Positions 26,901 to 34,526 of a stretch of DNA of 64,000 nucleotides are shown piece by piece. The position numbers and the translations under genes are program-made. The DNA is from an uncultured Lachnoclostridium sp. (GTDB lineage Bacteria; Bacillota; Clostridia; Lachnospirales; Lachnospiraceae), in NCBI GenBank assembly GCA_948330435.1, contig CAOJBY010000004.1, positions 62,001 through 126,000 of the forward strand, given 5' to 3'. Numbering within the stretch: the stretch's first letter is position 1; each line of letters begins with the position of its first letter. The notes below the pieces were generated by a model. That model saw only the letters and a program-made list of their open reading frames with translations. It was not told the origin of the DNA and did not search any database.

Positions 26901-27240
26901 CCTCAAGTCCCGGAAGTAAAATCAGGCTGTGGACCTTTCTGGTCCGGTCGTATTTTTTGTAAATGGAACTAATCTCTCCGCTTACCACAAAACGAGGATC
27001 CCAGGAAGTGTGGGCCGTCTTGTCCCTGATTTGGTATTCCTCTTTCAAGCGATAGAAGCCCTCCTCCGCAGGCTCCAGCTTCTCTTTCAACTGGTCTCGC
27101 CATGCTTTGTGCGTAAAGTCTCCGGTCCCCACCAGGTGAATGCCCTTACGTCTTGCCCACAGATCCAGATACTCTGGCGTGCAGTCCTTGCTGGTGGCTC
27201 TGGAATATCTGGAATGGATATGTAAATCTGCTATATACAT
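23992..27240 (-). CDS. PHP phosphoesterase-UvrD/PcrA helicase fusion
   Basis: A 1082-residue fusion. Residues 1-400 are a PHP-type metal phosphoesterase: DLHIHS (5-10), GTGDFTH, GLDCHD, and SNSDAHS (216-222), followed by a zinc ribbon CGIC/CPVC (273-292) and a helix-hairpin-like ASIGRSAAS. Residues 430-475 are a charged linker (KNKKKVDY to KKRKRDK). Residues 485-1060 are a superfamily 1 helicase: Walker A AGPGTGKT (509-516), TFTNRAA, VDEFQD, GDPDQSIYGFRG, TANYRSAPEIL, FHGAKGLEF and VGMTRAKEEL. The end TQMSLFEWMK resembles a clamp-binding-like tail (QMSLFEW). It probably acts in DNA repair, with nuclease and unwinding in one chain. Start ATG after TGGAGG. Confidence 0.85.
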   Translation of the reverse strand: MYIADLHIHSRYSRATSKDCTPEYLDLWARRKGIHLVGTGDFTHKAWRDQLKEKLEPAEEGFYRLKEEYQIRDKTAHTSWDPRFVVSGEISSIYKKYDRTRKVHSLILLPGLEEADRIAARLETIGNIHSDGRPILGLDCHDLLEIVLELCPQAIYVPAHIWTPHFSLFGAFSGFDTVEECFGDLGLEIHALETGLSSDPSMNWRVSALDRFQLISNSDAHSPAKLGREANLLDIPLSYEGLYGAIQKGEGLLGTIEFFPEEGKYHFDGHRKCGICLSPVEAEKHQGLCPVCGRKLTTGVSHRIEQLSDRPEGFWREEAKAYESLVPLPEVIGASIGRSAASVKVVREYDSMLEKLGPEFEILRTIPIEEVKNNAGTRIAEGIKRLRQGKVERTPGFDGEYGKIVLFQPEELESPDGQISFFNSIGVPEIKNKKKVDYNKIESNKSDNLEEKLSEKKRKRDKSVDGKTVEEIPDIEERVEQDRKFRSLMDNPEQQKAIRSLARTVAVTAGPGTGKTFTLISHILYLVQECQVKPSEITAVTFTNRAAGELRERLQKNTGNKRGGKSLQTGTFHAICLSYLQEKGETKILIDGVEALELIEEAAEKTGIKRKPERLQNLISLYKTAGENRKPDLDEKELQAMEIYNESLQENGLWDYDDLLTETRRLLKAEKDHEEKPAKSRKAHSYLLVDEFQDINPIQYELLKLWNRDGRQLFVIGDPDQSIYGFRGSSSECFEQLRSDNQELLEITLTANYRSAPEILEAALPVISNNPGPERLLFPINHKGPRVRLVTAQSLREEAAFAAGEIVRQVGGVDMLQAHEAAGEDRGERNRSFGDIAVLYRTHRQAELIEQYLKQEGIPCVIGGRDNFLSEPAVRGSVCFFRYLLNPEDVHSEKICKRLLWSDREDFSQMTEQYRLLLQKTRPEKLLTQWTEDMDLKEERSIRKLADMAGFSRNMEEFLNRLLLGVENDLKRCSGRHYASDAVNLMTFHGAKGLEFPVVLLCGLNKGLLPLGTGKGQADIQEERRLFYVGMTRAKEELVLLTSEEPSCFVKELPEKAVKQEAAVLKKQEDSGTQMSLFEWMK

Positions 27241-27439
27241 TGCTTTTCCTCCAAATAGTCTTTAAGCCTTTTCTTTAAAATACGTTTCTGGCATTATTAT
27301 ACACAGTGCTTTAACAAATTACAATGAGTGGATGCGACTGCCGGTAGCAGTTTGGACAGACAGCGGCAGAGAACCACATACGCTTCATCAACTTTTGAAG
27401 TTTATCTGAATGCCGAAGCCACAGGAGAAAAAATTCCGC

Positions 27440-28636
27440 CTACCTCCCACCCGCCTGAAAATCCTCATACCTCCGAAGACACAAGACGGCAGCTCCCACA
27501 CCTATCAGCAGGTAAATCCAGGGTGCCGCCTGCCAGGGTGTCAAAAATCTCCCGAGAAACGGATACAGCCGGCTCTCAAAGGCTCCCCAGACAGATACCA
27601 GATTAACGGGAAAGGTATTCCAAATCTGAGACAGCAGCCGATATTCATCCGGAATGTGAAAAAGCATGGAAAATATCAAAAATCCCGCCATGAGTGTCAG
27701 CGGAATTGTACTGCTGCGAAAATACTCCGCCATCAGCATAGCCAACACGGTCCGAAGCAATGCCGCCGCCAAAAGCAGTCCAAACAAAATCCATACCGTC
27801 TCTCCCATAGTCAAAGGCCAGACATACTTATAATTGAGAAGCTGCAGGACCGCTTCGGCCCCCTCCATTCCGTAAATACCAAAAAGGAGAATCATAATCG
27901 CCATCCCCAGCAAGAGTGAGGAAACCATCGAAAAAGTAATCCCCACCAAAAGCTTCACCAGATAAAGGGGCTTTTTTCCAAAGCAGGTGCATTGAATCAG
28001 CTGATCCGTCCTCTGGCTGTGCTCTTCTGCAAAAACAGGCGGAATACAGACTGCAATGAACAATAGCTGTAGCACGCACAGTGTATTCATCAGCCTGTTT
28101 AGCACCTCCCATCCCTCGCAATAAGTATAGACAAAGGGTTTTTCCGTCTGATTATCAGCAGCCCTTAAAAATTCTTTTTCTTCATCTCTAATCTTCTGAT
28201 CTCTCCACTCCTTGTCCAGTTCATTTTCCCTTGCCTGATACAGCTCTTTCTCTGTGACGGAGGTACAGGCAGGATTCCCGACAATGTAGTAAGCAAACTG
28301 CCAGATCTCCTTATAGGGCCTGGCATAATTCTCAAATTCCTCAGAAGCCCCGGCCAGGGGAATATCCGGCACTTTTGCATAGCCCGCCTGCATTTCCTTT
28401 AGAAGCGTATCATCCAAAGCTTTTCCGGAGAGTGCTTTGGCAAAAGTGATATCTTTCTCCAAACCCTCCCTGTGGCTCTCATAGATTTGCCCGTTCACAT
28501 AGTTATTTCCCAAAAGACGGCTGTAGGCCGCAAAGATGCAGACCGCTGTCATAACCACAAGGGTAATCCAGACGATTTTACGCCGGAAAAGCTTCCGGTA
28601 TTCATATGCAACCAATGGCCAGAAATAATTACGCAT
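27440..28636 (-). CDS. ABC-2 type permease
   Basis: A 398-residue membrane protein: helix 1 near residue 23, a long outer segment (45-180) with charged helices, then five hydrophobic segments. ATG at 28636 follows GAGGAGG and overlaps the ATPase stop by 8 bp. It is the last gene of a sigma-membrane protein-ATPase-permease operon. Long outer loop and gene order resemble exporters with unknown cargo. The 200 bp downstream (27241-27439) show no clear gene, only a CTGCCG/CGGCAG inverted repeat near 27340. Confidence 0.72.
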   Translation of the reverse strand: MRNYFWPLVAYEYRKLFRRKIVWITLVVMTAVCIFAAYSRLLGNNYVNGQIYESHREGLEKDITFAKALSGKALDDTLLKEMQAGYAKVPDIPLAGASEEFENYARPYKEIWQFAYYIVGNPACTSVTEKELYQARENELDKEWRDQKIRDEEKEFLRAADNQTEKPFVYTYCEGWEVLNRLMNTLCVLQLLFIAVCIPPVFAEEHSQRTDQLIQCTCFGKKPLYLVKLLVGITFSMVSSLLLGMAIMILLFGIYGMEGAEAVLQLLNYKYVWPLTMGETVWILFGLLLAAALLRTVLAMLMAEYFRSSTIPLTLMAGFLIFSMLFHIPDEYRLLSQIWNTFPVNLVSVWGAFESRLYPFLGRFLTPWQAAPWIYLLIGVGAAVLCLRRYEDFQAGGR

Positions 28637-29339
28637 CACGCTCTTCCTCCTCTCCAAACTGTTTCATATAGAAGTCCTCCAACCGTCCTTTCACATCGCT
28701 CTGGGTTCCGTCAAATATAATCTGGCCGTCTTTCATCATAAGAATCCGGTCTGCCGCCTGTTCGATATCGGATACAATGTGGGTGGACAGAAGTACGATA
28801 TTTTCTTTTCCCAGATCCTCCATCAGCTCCCGGAAACGAACTCTTTCTTTTGGATCCAGACCGGCGGTGGGTTCATCTAAAACAAGAAGCTTTGGGCGGT
28901 TCAGCATTGCCTGGGCGATCCCAAGACGCTGCTTCATTCCGCCGGAATAAGTTTTGATCTTTTTTTTGCCATCATTTTTCAACCCTACCAATTCCAAAAG
29001 TTCCTGACTACGCTTTTTGGCAGCTCCCTTGGAAAGCCCCTTTAAAAGTGCCATGTAGTCCAGAAATTCCAGACCGGTGAAACCGGGATAGTAACCAAAG
29101 TCCTGGGGCAGATACCCCAGACTTTTGCGGTATTCTTCTGTGGACACGTCCCTGCCCTCAAATGAAACCGTTCCCCCTGTGGGCTTTAAGACACCGCATA
29201 TCATCCGCATCAAGGTGGTCTTTCCGGCACCGTTGGCCCCAAGGAGTCCGCACACGCCGGGCTTAAGCCCCAGGGAAATCCGATCTACTGCTATTTTATT
29301 TTTATACTGTTTTGTCAAACGATCTATTGTAAGCTCCAT
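28629..29339 (-). CDS. ABC transporter ATP-binding protein
   Basis: A 236-residue ATPase: Walker A GANGAGKTT (near residue 34), signature YSGGMKQRLGIAQAM (near 130), Walker B LLVLDEPTAGLDPKER (near 150) and STHIVSDIEQAADR H-loop. It has the FGYYPGFTGLEFLDYMALL pattern of simple drug/Na-export-type ATPases. It starts after GGAGGAATACAG, overlaps the preceding membrane gene by 16 bp and the following permease by 8 bp, so the three are translated together. Confidence 0.88.
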   Translation of the reverse strand: MELTIDRLTKQYKNKIAVDRISLGLKPGVCGLLGANGAGKTTLMRMICGVLKPTGGTVSFEGRDVSTEEYRKSLGYLPQDFGYYPGFTGLEFLDYMALLKGLSKGAAKKRSQELLELVGLKNDGKKKIKTYSGGMKQRLGIAQAMLNRPKLLVLDEPTAGLDPKERVRFRELMEDLGKENIVLLSTHIVSDIEQAADRILMMKDGQIIFDGTQSDVKGRLEDFYMKQFGEEEERDA

Positions 29340-30049
29340 CTGTATTCCTCCGATTGTCTGATTGTTTTCAGATATTCACGTCCGGTAAGTACTGCAAATA
29401 AAAATGTGCAGGCTGTCAGGCTGAAATTCCGCAGGGGATCCGGTGTCATCATTTCGTAAAGCATCCCTTGCTTTCCCGAAAGCAGGCAAAGCCCGCTGAC
29501 CAATACCGCAATTCCCATACACAAGTACAGTCCGCCGCCCTGGCACGTTCGGACGATCCACAGGTTCAAAAATGCGGTCAGGAGATAGGGCACAAGAAGA
29601 GAAATGGCCGATTGGAACATGGGATTTCCCTCCCCCAAGAGCATTAAAGGCGTAATTCCGCCCAATAAGAGCAAATTTCCAAGACCAAGTATTCCAAGCT
29701 TTGCTGCCACAATGACTTTTAATGGGAAACGGCTGGAAAGTTCCAATTCCTCCATGCCAAAACGAACCGATCGGCTGCTTTCCGCTGCTGTCATAAGTGC
29801 TAAAAAGGGTGTGCAGGCCGCAAGGACTCGAAGTGCCATCCCATCCCCGCAGCAATCTCTTAGAGCCGCCAAAGCCAGAATGCCTGCCGCTAATAGCCAG
29901 TTTCCTTTTTGAATGTAACCGGCCTGCCGCCAAAGGAACTGTCCAAAAGACAATTCCGGCTCCGGAAAGCTTTGTAAAAATCGTTCTCGATCCAAGGGCG
30001 GCGGTGCCGGGTATAAGTTTTTTAGGTCCTGTTTCAGTTTTTTATTCAA
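29324..30049 (-). CDS. Membrane protein between ECF sigma and ABC genes
   Basis: A 241-residue protein with a 45-residue charged/proline-rich N-terminus and six hydrophobic segments. It begins at TTG (30047-30049) after AGGAGGTGTTCGA. I do not recognise a named family. Its position directly after an ECF-like sigma gene is where an anti-sigma factor is often found, but its six-helix form and tight coupling to the ABC ATPase argue for a transporter subunit; it could be both. The leader carries the TTACGGAACTTTTAATAGG motif. Confidence 0.6.
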   Translation of the reverse strand: MNKKLKQDLKNLYPAPPPLDRERFLQSFPEPELSFGQFLWRQAGYIQKGNWLLAAGILALAALRDCCGDGMALRVLAACTPFLALMTAAESSRSVRFGMEELELSSRFPLKVIVAAKLGILGLGNLLLLGGITPLMLLGEGNPMFQSAISLLVPYLLTAFLNLWIVRTCQGGGLYLCMGIAVLVSGLCLLSGKQGMLYEMMTPDPLRNFSLTACTFLFAVLTGREYLKTIRQSEEYRWSLQ

Positions 30050-30057
30050 TCGAACAC

Positions 30058-30078
30058 CTCCTATTAAAAGTTCCGTAA
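30058..30078 (-). repeat. Solo 3-prime motif of the leader element
   Basis: Minus strand GTTACGGAACTTTTAATAGG runs into AGGAGG upstream of the TTG start at 30049. It matches the 3-prime end of copies B and D; the 5-prime part would lie in the sigma gene and is not conserved. Confidence 0.5.
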
Positions 30079-30093
30079 CATTTCTTAGCTAGG

Positions 30094-30537
30094 CTATTCT
30101 AACAATTGCTTCAGACGTTTTAAACAGCTTTTCAGTCTGCGGTACACCGCAAACCGTGACCACCCCAGAATCTTCCCAATCTCAGCCGCACTTAACTCGT
30201 TGACATATCTGAGAAAAATCAATTCCTGATCTTCCGAAGATAATTTTTCCACCGCCGCCTGTAATGCAAGGGAAGTCAGCAGCTCGTCCTCTTCCCGACC
30301 TCCGGACAGTTCCTCCGGCAATGCCACAGGCTTCTCTTTCCGATAGTAATCAATGCACTGATTTCTGGCTATGGTATAGAGATAGGCCAGCTCTCTTCCC
30401 ATATCCTGATAGCTCCTGTCCGCAAGGAATCGAAGAAAGGTTTCCTGAGTCAGATCCTCCGCCGTCTGCCGGTGACCCAGCTTCATATAACAGTAGCGGT
30501 AGATTTTGTTGTACTGTTCTTCCAGATCCGCTGACAT
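30094..30537 (-). CDS. ECF-type RNA polymerase sigma factor
   Basis: A 147-residue sigma-70 family protein with region 2 (AEDLTQETFLRFLADR, YLYTIARNQCIDYYRKEK) and region 4 (LSAAEIGKILGWSRFAVYRRLKSCLKRLK, split as helix-turn-helix). ATG at 30537 follows AAAGGAGA; 20 more codons are open upstream without a better site. It is the first gene of the operon with the membrane protein and ABC pair, so it probably controls export of, or resistance to, an envelope-active compound. The divergent MATE gene may belong to the same response. Confidence 0.82.
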   Translation of the reverse strand: MSADLEEQYNKIYRYCYMKLGHRQTAEDLTQETFLRFLADRSYQDMGRELAYLYTIARNQCIDYYRKEKPVALPEELSGGREEDELLTSLALQAAVEKLSSEDQELIFLRYVNELSAAEIGKILGWSRFAVYRRLKSCLKRLKQLLE

Positions 30538-30617
30538 AGGCTCTCCTTTCTGCTCCCGCATTTCGTTCAATAAGATATAACGTATGATACCCCACATTTG
30601 TGCGGCAACCTAAAACT

Positions 30618-30646
30618 TTGACAAATTTTCTTTTCTATGTTACATT
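30618..30646 (+). promoter_or_regulatory. Promoter of the MATE gene
   Basis: TTGACA (30618-30623), 17 bp, TACATT (30641-30646). It points away from the ECF sigma gene, giving a leader of about 85 nt. Confidence 0.6.
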
Positions 30647-30736
30647 CGGCTGTGTTTGGGATATGATAAAAGAGTTAAAGGTTCTAACCATGACAGTGAT
30701 ATGATAAGCTTTAAGAAGAAGATGGAGCGTATTGTA

Positions 30737-32203
30737 ATGGAAAAAGACTATCTGTTAAAGGAACGCCCTATGCGTGCCTTATTTCTGTTTGCGTTACCCA
30801 TGATCATCGGCAATCTGTTTCAGCAGTTCTATACAATGGCCGATTCTATGGTGGTGGGCCGCTATGTGAGTGAAAATGCCCTGGCTGCCGTGGGGGCTTC
30901 CTACTCTCTCACCAATGTATTTATCTGCGTGGCTATCGGGGGCGGCGTGGGGGCCTCTGTGCTTACCAGCCGGTATTTCGGTGCACGGGAATATGGACGT
31001 ATGAAAAAGTCCATTTCTACGGCGCTTCTCACTTTTCTGGGGATTAGTCTGGCTTTGGCGGCACTTGGGCTTTTTATGGGGCGGGAATTTATGGTGTTTT
31101 TAAAGACGCCGGAGGATATTCTGGATATGGCGATGGAGTACCTGAATATTTATTTTATGGGGCTGCCCTTTCTCTTTATGTACAATGTGCTGTCCTCTAT
31201 GTTCAATGCACTGGGGCGATCCAGGATTCCGCTGTATCTGCTGATCTTTTCTTCTGTTTTTAATATTGTACTGGATATCTATCTGGTGCGTGCTCTGGGA
31301 CTTGGCATCGCCGGGGTGGCCTGGGCTACGCTGATTGCACAGGGGATTTCGGCTTTACTGTCCTTTTTCATTTTTCTTCGGGAGCTTCGGGGATACCCGG
31401 GGACAGTTACGGGGACAAATACAGATTTGGACTTTACCCAATGTGCTCAAAAAAATATTTCCGGAGAATATGATACTGCAAACCGCATCCCTGCAGTTCA
31501 TTCCGAAAAGTATTCGTCTTTTTCACGATTTATTCGTAGATTTTACAACATCGAAGAGCTTTTAACCATGTGCCGTGTGGCTCTTCCATCCATTTTTCAA
31601 CAATCTACTGTGTCCATCGGCATGATGCTCGTTCAATCCGTGGTCAACAGCTTCGGCCCGCAGATGCTTGCAGGCTTCTCCGCCGGAATGCGTGTGGAGA
31701 GTATCTGCATCGTCCCTATGGCCGCCCTGGGCAATGCCATGTCCTCCTACACCGCACAAAATATGGGGGCTAATCAAAAAGAACGTGTAGTAAAAGGCTA
31801 TCACGCAGCACTCCGCCTGGTAGCCCTTTTCGCTCTGCTTCTCTGTCTAGCCTTAGAGCTCTTCCATTTTCCTATTATTTCCTCTTTCCTTGGAAGCGAT
31901 GGTACGAAGCTTGCTCTGGAGACGGGAAGCAGTTACTTAAGATTCATTGGCTTCTTCTTCGCCCTGATTGGCCTGAAAATGTGTACGGACGGACTTCTGC
32001 GGGGTGCTGCTGATATGAAGATGTTTACTATAGCCAACTTAGCCAACCTGTCGCTGCGTGTGATATTTGCGATCACAATGGCTCCCCGGTTCGGCATCGC
32101 TATGGTTTGGTATGCGGTCCCTCTGGGGTGGTTAGTGAACTTTTTGATTTCTTATACAGAATACCGCAGCGGGAAGTGGAGAACGAAGCTGAAAGCTGCT
32201 TAA
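30737..32203 (+). CDS. MATE family efflux protein
   Basis: A 488-residue multidrug and toxic compound exporter with 12 expected helices in two repeats. The N-repeat has MIIGNLFQQFYTMADSMVVG (near residue 28) and ends before a hydrophilic loop of about 60 residues (TVTGTNTDLDFTQ to SSFSRFIRR) that is longer than usual; the C-repeat starts VALPSIFQQSTVSIG. ATG at 30737 was chosen over 30722 for its spacing from GGAGCG. It exports drugs or metabolites using sodium or protons; cargo unknown. A hairpin overlaps its stop. Confidence 0.88.
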   Translation: MEKDYLLKERPMRALFLFALPMIIGNLFQQFYTMADSMVVGRYVSENALAAVGASYSLTNVFICVAIGGGVGASVLTSRYFGAREYGRMKKSISTALLTFLGISLALAALGLFMGREFMVFLKTPEDILDMAMEYLNIYFMGLPFLFMYNVLSSMFNALGRSRIPLYLLIFSSVFNIVLDIYLVRALGLGIAGVAWATLIAQGISALLSFFIFLRELRGYPGTVTGTNTDLDFTQCAQKNISGEYDTANRIPAVHSEKYSSFSRFIRRFYNIEELLTMCRVALPSIFQQSTVSIGMMLVQSVVNSFGPQMLAGFSAGMRVESICIVPMAALGNAMSSYTAQNMGANQKERVVKGYHAALRLVALFALLLCLALELFHFPIISSFLGSDGTKLALETGSSYLRFIGFFFALIGLKMCTDGLLRGAADMKMFTIANLANLSLRVIFAITMAPRFGIAMVWYAVPLGWLVNFLISYTEYRSGKWRTKLKAA

Positions 32204-32233
32204 ATCATAAGCTTTCTGTTATGATCCGCAGCT
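32194..32233 (+). terminator. Interrupted hairpin overlapping the MATE stop codon
   Basis: AGCTGC, ATCATAA, 8-nt loop, TTATGAT, GCAGCT form a two-part stem across the TAA at 32201-32203. No T-run follows, so it may protect the message end rather than stop transcription. Confidence 0.45.
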
Positions 32234-32524
32234 ACTAGAACATATTTGTAAATTACTTATGCCGCTGCTTCATCTGCTTCTCCCATGTTTTCACCGTCTG
32301 CTCCCGCACAAGCATTTTCTAAATCTTATTATACATGATAAAAAGCATTATAGAAAAACTTTTAAAGGTCTACTTATGTTTTCCAAAAGTTATAGCCTAT
32401 GAATCCTCATTGCATTCGTCAAATGTATAATTCACATCTGCCTGTCTTATTGTTTACGGGAATAAATATATGACTGCCAAACCCACTTTCTTCTGGCTGG
32501 CAGCCATAAAATGATATATATTCC
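32234..32524. other. Intergenic stretch with no supported gene
   Basis: AT-rich between the MATE stop and the MerR stop. A 20-codon minus-strand frame beginning MLVREQTVKTW (near 32318-32257) and a frame ending in KTGRCELYI (near 32430) are seen, but both lack ribosome sites and recognisable family features. Confidence 0.4.
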
Positions 32525-33373
32525 TTACTTCCGATAAAACGCCTCCAACGCATCCGCCAGATAATCCGCCGTACCATCTCCCTCCGTCTGATCCAGATGC
32601 TCCCGCAAAGCCTGATTGTTTCGATAGTCCGCCGCCATCTCAAGCATAAAGCTTTCCATATTCTTTAACCGGAAAAACTGCTTCGCCACAAACTCAAATT
32701 CGCCTACAATCTCTTTTACCTCAAAGGAATTCACGTCTGTTCCTTTCTTTCCCATCAGCTTCTTTTGCACCGCATCAAACCGCTTTCCATAAGCCGCTGT
32801 GACCTGTGCACTTAAAGGATGGGTTGCCACATCCATGCAGGTCTCCTTATCCCCATACCATTCCACCATTTTCTCCATATTCTTCCGTGCCTGTTCCGTG
32901 GACATAAGCTCCATCAACCGTTTCTCATAATTCTCCCTGCCGCCATACTGCTCGGCGGCAAGTTCCTGCTGTTCCTCCGACATATTGGCAAGAGTTGCTT
33001 TGCAAATCTCCTCAATATCCTGTGTACTGAATACTGTAAAATCCATTGTTTCCTCTCCTTTCAAAACGTCATCTATGCTGGCAATGATTCGATCCAATCG
33101 TTCTTTTTTTAATTCCAGCATCTTTCTCTGGCTTTTCAATATGGTTTTTCTATCAAAATCAGGGCTTTGAAGTATCTTCTGAATCTGCTTCAAAGGCATG
33201 TCAAGCTCCCGGAAAAATAAGATCTGCCGCAGAGTCTCCAGTGCTTTATCGTCATAAAGCCGGTATCCCGCTTCACTAACCTGCGTGGGCGGCAGCAAGC
33301 CGATCTCGTGGTAGTAGTGAAGTGTGCGTACGCTGATACCTGTTAACTTAGAAATCTCTTTTACTGTTCTCAT
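32525..33373 (-). CDS. MerR family regulator with TipAS domain (1)
   Basis: A 282-residue regulator: N-terminal MerR helix-turn-helix and wing (VKEISKLTGISVRTLHYYHE, then GYRLYDDKALETL), a dimer coiled coil near 75-105, and a C-terminal TipAS-type drug-binding domain (WYGDKETCMDVATHPLSAQ, FFRLKNMESFMLEMAADYR). TipAS regulators bind thiopeptides or other ligands and activate promoters with long spacers. ATG at 33373 follows TGGAGG. A MerR-type promoter lies upstream at 33436-33466, pointing to autoregulation. It is a paralogue of the gene at 33610-34374. Confidence 0.9.
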   Translation of the reverse strand: MRTVKEISKLTGISVRTLHYYHEIGLLPPTQVSEAGYRLYDDKALETLRQILFFRELDMPLKQIQKILQSPDFDRKTILKSQRKMLELKKERLDRIIASIDDVLKGEETMDFTVFSTQDIEEICKATLANMSEEQQELAAEQYGGRENYEKRLMELMSTEQARKNMEKMVEWYGDKETCMDVATHPLSAQVTAAYGKRFDAVQKKLMGKKGTDVNSFEVKEIVGEFEFVAKQFFRLKNMESFMLEMAADYRNNQALREHLDQTEGDGTADYLADALEAFYRK

Positions 33374-33435
33374 TTTTACCTCCATTGGGGCTGCTCTGTA
33401 TGCTCAGAGCACTGCTTTCTGATTTTGATAAGATT

Positions 33436-33466
33436 ACTTTAGCCTATGACGTTCCGTAAGGGTCAA
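33436..33466 (-). promoter_or_regulatory. MerR-type promoter with 19-bp spacer (MerR 1)
   Basis: Minus strand TTGACC (33461-33466), a 19-bp spacer CTTACGGAACGTCATAGGC with partial dyad symmetry, and TAAAGT (33436-33441). The overlong spacer is the hallmark of MerR-activated promoters. Confidence 0.75.
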
Positions 33467-33521
33467 GAGGAAAATCGAAAATAATTTTTCTAATATCCGA
33501 ATGTTATAGTTCTAGTGGACA

Positions 33522-33564
33522 GCGACAGACAGACTTTTCCATATTGAAAAAGCCTGCCTGCCGC
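33522..33564 (-). terminator. Hairpin with regular GU wobbles after MerR 2
   Basis: As minus-strand RNA, GCGGCAGGCAGGCUUUUUC pairs with GAAAAGUCUGUCUGUCGC over about 17-18 bp using GU pairs at every fourth step; on the plus strand these would be A-C mismatches. So it works as an RNA of the minus strand, downstream of MerR 2. It lacks a strong U-tract. Confidence 0.55.
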
Positions 33565-33609
33565 TACTTCCCCGGACCGTTACATCCGGAACGATAATAC
33601 CAAAATATT

Positions 33610-34374
33610 CTACAGCCGCCCGGCCCAGTATTCAACAGCCTGCTTCAAAAACTTCGCACAGCCCTGCACCTCTCTGTCATAATACTGACGGAACCGTTCG
33701 TCTGCCACATACATAGCCGCAACACCCTTGTGGGCCTCAACCGAATACTTCGGCCATGTCATAGAGAGCCAGTTCTTATGCAGAGTCACCAATGCTCCCG
33801 CTTCTTCACTGTCATATTTATTTTTATCCAGCACACAAGCACTCAGCTTCTCTAAGATCTCTTTCTCCAATGCCTGGAACCGTTCCCACTCCTCCCTGGA
33901 CATTCCCTTTAGTTTTTGATTGGATTCATCCACAGAAAAATCGCCGTACTTCTCCCGGATTTCCGTACCATACTGTGCTTCATTCTCTTTTATGGCCCTC
34001 TCCTTTAAAGTCTCAAACTTTTCCTTATCGCTCATTTCATATTCCCCTTTCTTTGACAAAATCGTCAGCTTCACTGTCCGAATCAACACATCCAGATGAT
34101 CTCTTCTGGCTTCCAGTTCCGACAGATGTTCCTTAAGAGCCTGTTCCACATCAAAGTCTTTACTCTTCAAAAGCTCCCGGATCTGCTTCAAGCCAAAACC
34201 TCTCTCACGGTAAAACAGAATTTGCTGTAAAAGCTCCGCTTCCTCTTCTCCATAAAACCGGTAGCCGGACTCGCTCACATACAATGGTTTTAAAAGATCG
34301 ATCTCATCATAGTAACGAAGTGTGCGTGCACTCACACCTGCAAGCTCTGATAATTCACGGATTCCATACCTCAT
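33610..34374 (-). CDS. MerR family regulator with TipAS domain (2)
   Basis: A 254-residue regulator related to the neighbouring MerR: IRELSELAGVSARTLRYYDE helix-turn-helix, GYRFYGEEEAELL wing, coiled coil near 75-110, and a TipAS-like C-terminus (LVTLHKNWLSMTWPKYSVEA, FRQYYDREVQGCAKFLKQ) in which a buried pocket binds ligand. Start ATG at 34374 has only a weak GAAAGG. Its leader of about 145 nt holds the palindromic element copy B, and a MerR-type promoter lies beyond it. Target besides itself unknown. Confidence 0.9.
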   Translation of the reverse strand: MRYGIRELSELAGVSARTLRYYDEIDLLKPLYVSESGYRFYGEEEAELLQQILFYRERGFGLKQIRELLKSKDFDVEQALKEHLSELEARRDHLDVLIRTVKLTILSKKGEYEMSDKEKFETLKERAIKENEAQYGTEIREKYGDFSVDESNQKLKGMSREEWERFQALEKEILEKLSACVLDKNKYDSEEAGALVTLHKNWLSMTWPKYSVEAHKGVAAMYVADERFRQYYDREVQGCAKFLKQAVEYWAGRL

Positions 34375-34383
34375 ATCTTTCTG

Positions 34384-34501
34384 CCTTTCATTAAAGTTCC
34401 GTAATCTCCCATATAGTACACGGGATAGAGATCAATTTCCAGCCGCTAAAAACATGCGTCTGTAAATCAATCTGTGCACTATATGGAATATTACTGTTTT
34501 T
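34384..34501 (-). repeat. Palindromic leader element, copy B
   Basis: On the minus strand it starts AAAAACAGTAATATTCC, has CATATAGTGCAC pairing with GTGTACTATATGG in the other arm, a central stem AGATTGATTT/AAATTGATCT (with GU pairs), an apical stem CAGACGC/GCGGCTG, and ends GATTACGGAACTTTAATG before GAAAGG. Nearly the whole length folds on itself. It lies in the MerR 2 leader. Confidence 0.75.
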
Positions 34502-34526
34502 AATTCCGTAATCTCCGGACAAATAC

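Noticed and set aside
27325..27405. Short plus-strand frame MRLPVAVWTDSGREPHTLHQ
   Set aside because: No ribosome site, 25 codons only, no recognised family; likely chance.
32257..32320. Short minus-strand frame MLVREQTVKTWEKQ
   Set aside because: 20 codons without ribosome site or neighbour that would explain it.
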